In this document: piece by piece, positions 61,504 to 64,000 of the stretch | How positions within the stretch are numbered: position 1 is the first letter of the stretch | How the letters are laid out: the number at the start of each line of letters is the position of its first letter | Source of the DNA: Janthinobacterium rivuli | GTDB lineage: Bacteria > Pseudomonadota > Gammaproteobacteria > Burkholderiales > Burkholderiaceae_D | Assembly (NCBI RefSeq): GCF_009208735.1 | Contig: NZ_WFLJ01000005.1 | Span: forward strand, 124,001-188,000 | Direction: 5' to 3' | Length of the DNA: 64,000 bases | Notes under the pieces: model-generated | Database searches by the model: none | What the model saw: only the letters and a program-made list of their open reading frames with translations | What the model was told of the DNA's origin: nothing | Translations under genes and position numbers: made by a program

Positions 61504-62683
61504 AACAAGCACCAAACTCTTGATCGTCGACGACTTGCCCGAAAACTTGCGCGCGCTCAATGCGCTGATCCGCGAGAGCGACCGCAGCGTCTACCAAGCC
61601 TCCTCGGGCGAAGAAGCGCTGGCCCTGCTGCTGGAACACGATTTCGCGCTGGCCATCCTCGACGTGCAAATGCCGGAAATGGATGGCTTTGAACTGGCGC
61701 AATTGATGCGCGGCACGGAAAAGACGCGCCACATCCCCATCGTCTTCGTCACGGCGGCCGGCAAGGAAATGAATTTCGCCTTCCAGGGCTATGAAAGCGG
61801 CGCCGTCGACTTCCTGCACAAGCCGCTCGACATCAATGCCGTGCAAAGCAAGGTCAACGTCTTTGTCGCCCTGCACCAGCAGCGCAGCGAAACGCGGCGC
61901 CAGGTGCAGGCACTCGAGCACAGCCGCCAGCAGCAGGAAGCATTATTGAAGGAATTGCGCGCCACCCAGGCAGAACTGCAGCGCTCGCTGCGCCTGCGCG
62001 ACGAATTCATGTCCATGGTGGCGCACGAACTGCGCACGCCGCTGAACACGCTGTTCCTGGAAACGCAGATGCGCACCGTCAATCTGGAACGGGGCAACCT
62101 GGCCGCCTTCGAGCCGGAAAAGCTGGGCAAGATGGTGGCGCGCGACGGGCGGCAGATCCGCAGCATGGTGCGCCTGATCGACGACATGCTCGACGTCTCG
62201 CGCATCACCAGCGGCAAGCTGTCGATCCGCCGCGAAGCCGTCGACCTGACCAGCCTGGTGCGCCGCGTGGCGGACGACCTGGGACCGTATGCGGCCACCA
62301 CGGGCAGCGTGCTGGAAGTGATGGCCTTCGAGCCCATCCAGGGTTTCTGGGATGCCTTCCGCGTCGAGCAGATCGTGGTTAACCTGATCAGCAATGCCGT
62401 GCGCTACGGCCAGGGCCAGCCCGTGGAAATCAGCCTGGCGCACACGCAGAACAGCGCCGTCATCGAAGTGCGCGACCATGGCATCGGCATCAATGCGCGC
62501 GACCAGGAACGCATCTTCGACGCCTTCGAGCGCGTCATGCACCAGGACCGCACGGGCGGCCTTGGCCTGGGACTGTTCATCACCAAGCAGCTGGTGGACG
62601 CGCACGGCGGCGCCATCACCCTGCAAAGCCAGCCCGGCAATGGCGCCCTGTTCAGCGTCACCCTGCCGCTGGCCGGCAGCTGA
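61493..62683 (+). CDS. Hybrid histidine kinase with N-terminal receiver domain
   Basis: A 396-residue soluble kinase: receiver (about 8-125; D57 in ILDVQMPEMDG), a short coiled coil, HisKA with H178 in VAHELRTPL, and HATPase with NLISNAVRYG, RDHGIGIN and GGLGLGLFI. It has no membrane helix, so it receives a phosphoryl group or a signal through its receiver, probably from the upstream hybrid kinase, and passes it on. It overlaps the cheR gene by 11 bases and ends seven bases before the next gene, all of which points to one operon. Confidence 0.92.
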   Translation: MMNETSTKLLIVDDLPENLRALNALIRESDRSVYQASSGEEALALLLEHDFALAILDVQMPEMDGFELAQLMRGTEKTRHIPIVFVTAAGKEMNFAFQGYESGAVDFLHKPLDINAVQSKVNVFVALHQQRSETRRQVQALEHSRQQQEALLKELRATQAELQRSLRLRDEFMSMVAHELRTPLNTLFLETQMRTVNLERGNLAAFEPEKLGKMVARDGRQIRSMVRLIDDMLDVSRITSGKLSIRREAVDLTSLVRRVADDLGPYAATTGSVLEVMAFEPIQGFWDAFRVEQIVVNLISNAVRYGQGQPVEISLAHTQNSAVIEVRDHGIGINARDQERIFDAFERVMHQDRTGGLGLGLFITKQLVDAHGGAITLQSQPGNGALFSVTLPLAGS

Positions 62684-62690
62684 GGCCGGC

Positions 62691-64000
62691 ATGACCCGTA
62701 CACCATCTCCCCGCACCCAGGCCGGCGCCAGCGGCGTGGCCTTTCTGCTGCAACTGGAACGCCGGCTGCGCCTGCTGCAAGACACGGGCGAGATTCTCGC
62801 CTTGTCGGCGCAATTGCTGGGACAGCGCCTGGGCGCCCAGCAAGTGGCCTGTTTCGATATCGACCAGACCCTGCAATGCCCCACCCTGCAGCATGGGTGG
62901 AGCGATGGCCTGGCGCCGGGCGCGGCCGGCGAGTATTTCCTCGGCGATTATGCGGCCCGCCTGGCCGATGCGCTGGCCGCCGGCCAGGCGCTCGCCGTCA
63001 GCGACGTGGCGAGCGACCCGCGCACGTCCATGCCGGCCGCGCTGGCCACGTTTGCGCGCCTGGGCATCCGCGCCTTCCTGAACATTCCCATCGCCAAGGA
63101 AGGCCGGCTGGCGGCCCTGTTCGTCGTGCACAGCAACGCGGCGCGCCTGTGGCATGCGGACGAAATCGAACTGGCCGTGCAAGTGTCGGAGCGGGTCTGG
63201 TCGACCATTTTGCGGGCCCAGGCGGAATCGCGCTTGCGCGCCCTCAGTGCCAGCATGGAAACGCAAGTGGCCGAGCGCACGCGCGAGTTCGGCCGCACGT
63301 GGAACGTCAGCCCCGATTTGCTGGGCGTGCTCAACCTCGACGGCTATTTCGAGCACTCCAATCCCGCCTGGCAAGCCACGCTGGGCTGGTCGGCGGAGGA
63401 AATCCGCACGACGAAATTTTTTGAACTGATCCACCCGGACGACTTGCCGCGCACGCATGCGGCCTGGGAAGCGGCCAACCAGGGCCAGCCGGCGCTGCGC
63501 TTCGAGAACCGCTATCGCCACAAGCTGGGCGGCTGGCACTGGCTGTCGTGGGTGGCCGTGCCCGAGGGCGAGAAGGTGTATTGCAGCGCGCGCGACATCA
63601 CGGTGGAAAAGAAGCTGGAAGCGGAGCTGGCCGCGCGCAACAGCGAGCGCGAGCGGCTGTGGCGCAGCGCGCAAGACCTGATGGTGGCCATCGATGCCGA
63701 AGGCTGCTTTGCCGCCGTCAACCCGGCCTCGGCAGCCATCCTGGGCTGGCTGCCCGAGGAAATGCTGGGCCGCAGCCTGTTCGACTTCGTGTTGCCCGAG
63801 GACGCCGCCGCCACGCGCCTGGCCCTGGCAAACGTGAGCCAGGAAGCCATGCCCAGCTTTGAAAACCGCTACCGGCACCGCGAAGGCGGCCACCGCTGGC
63901 TGTCGTGGGTGGCAGCGCCCGAAGGCGACCTGATTTTCGCCACCGGGCGCCACGTCACTGTGGAAAAAGAGGCGCAAAACACCTTGCGCACCATGCAGGA
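62691..64000 (+). CDS. GAF-PAS-PAS sensor protein, N-terminal part (3' end outside the window)
   Basis: The reading frame is open from ATG 62691 to the window end, giving at least 436 residues. A GAF domain (about residues 20-180, with FLNIPIAKEGRLAALFVVHS) is followed by a short coiled coil and two PAS domains (WNVSPDLLGVLNLDGYFEHS, and AQDLMVAIDAEGCFAAVNPA), each with its PAC strand (FENRYRHKLGGWHWLSWVAV; FENRYRHREGGHRWLSWVAA). The two PAS/PAC units are clear internal repeats. A histidine kinase domain probably follows, given the family and the neighbours. It is seven bases after the receiver-kinase gene and continues the operon. Confidence 0.85.
   Translation, partial: MTRTPSPRTQAGASGVAFLLQLERRLRLLQDTGEILALSAQLLGQRLGAQQVACFDIDQTLQCPTLQHGWSDGLAPGAAGEYFLGDYAARLADALAAGQALAVSDVASDPRTSMPAALATFARLGIRAFLNIPIAKEGRLAALFVVHSNAARLWHADEIELAVQVSERVWSTILRAQAESRLRALSASMETQVAERTREFGRTWNVSPDLLGVLNLDGYFEHSNPAWQATLGWSAEEIRTTKFFELIHPDDLPRTHAAWEAANQGQPALRFENRYRHKLGGWHWLSWVAVPEGEKVYCSARDITVEKKLEAELAARNSERERLWRSAQDLMVAIDAEGCFAAVNPASAAILGWLPEEMLGRSLFDFVLPEDAAATRLALANVSQEAMPSFENRYRHREGGHRWLSWVAAPEGDLIFATGRHVTVEKEAQNTLRTMQ

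Noticed and set aside
1-64000. tRNA genes, insertion sequences, integrases, attachment sites or CRISPR arrays
   Set aside because: The intergenic regions were read for cloverleaf-like sequence, terminal repeats and regularly spaced repeats; none was seen.

Overview
The window is GC-rich, gene-dense chromosomal DNA from a betaproteobacterium, most likely an Oxalobacteraceae member of the Janthinobacterium/Massilia type. That placement is an inference. It rests on the overall look of the proteins and codon use, a cyoABCD-SURF1-RegB/RegA respiratory locus, a DUF3297 gene, a selenium locus (mnmH, selD and a selenate-type ABC transporter), and many large hybrid sensor kinases. I saw no tRNA, rRNA, insertion sequence, integrase or CRISPR array. 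About 59 protein genes can be supported, the first and last cut by the window edges, plus one gene remnant.

Layout. 1-3.4 kb: end of a zinc alcohol dehydrogenase, a secreted unknown, and a cytochrome c/FTR1 iron permease under a clear Fur-type promoter. 3.7-6.9 kb: a secreted RNase of the barnase/RNase Sa family, a decayed gamma-glutamylcyclotransferase-like fragment, then a TetR regulator, an SDR and a quinone-reductase-like enzyme; matching palindromes lie at the TetR and SDR promoters. 7-14 kb: a signalling relay of periplasmic binding protein, TorS-like hybrid kinase and a REC-PAS-GGDEF-EAL-REC protein. 14-20.4 kb: an unknown gene, a DASS anion transporter, a lipoprotein paired with a trypsin-fold protease, and ferredoxin-NADP reductase. 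20.5-30.5 kb: a phosphoethanolamine transferase, a DJ-1/PfpI protein, two peptidase/hydrolase genes, a secreted EF-hand protein, a metallophosphoesterase, a pair of small unknown genes, a GFA protein and DUF3297.

30.5-34.3 kb (minus strand) is the most unusual part. It is an overlapping three-gene operon of a ferritin-like (VioB-type) protein with a cysteine-rich tail, a DUF692 multinuclear iron oxidase and a DUF2063 partner, with an FNR/Dnr-type palindrome upstream. It looks like a RiPP-style or bufferin-style modification system whose substrate may be the tail of a large enzyme instead of a small peptide. 34.6-39.2 kb: two secreted unknowns, a glutaminyl cyclotransferase, and a LysR gene divergent from lrgA/lrgB. 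39.3-45.3 kb: the selenium locus. 45.4-47.9 kb: small secreted or membrane unknowns and a GNAT enzyme. 47.9-54.7 kb (minus): cyoABCD, SURF1, regB and regA in one tightly overlapping operon. 55-64 kb: an MFS transporter, Hsp20, and a cluster of sensor kinases with CheR.

Recurring theme: three FNR/CRP-type palindromes (7011, 34482, 56942) and two Fur-like sites (1439, 37979), next to a redox-sensing RegBA locus, suggest that oxygen and iron control several of these units. All functional calls come from reading the sequence and remembered family features; no database search was run.
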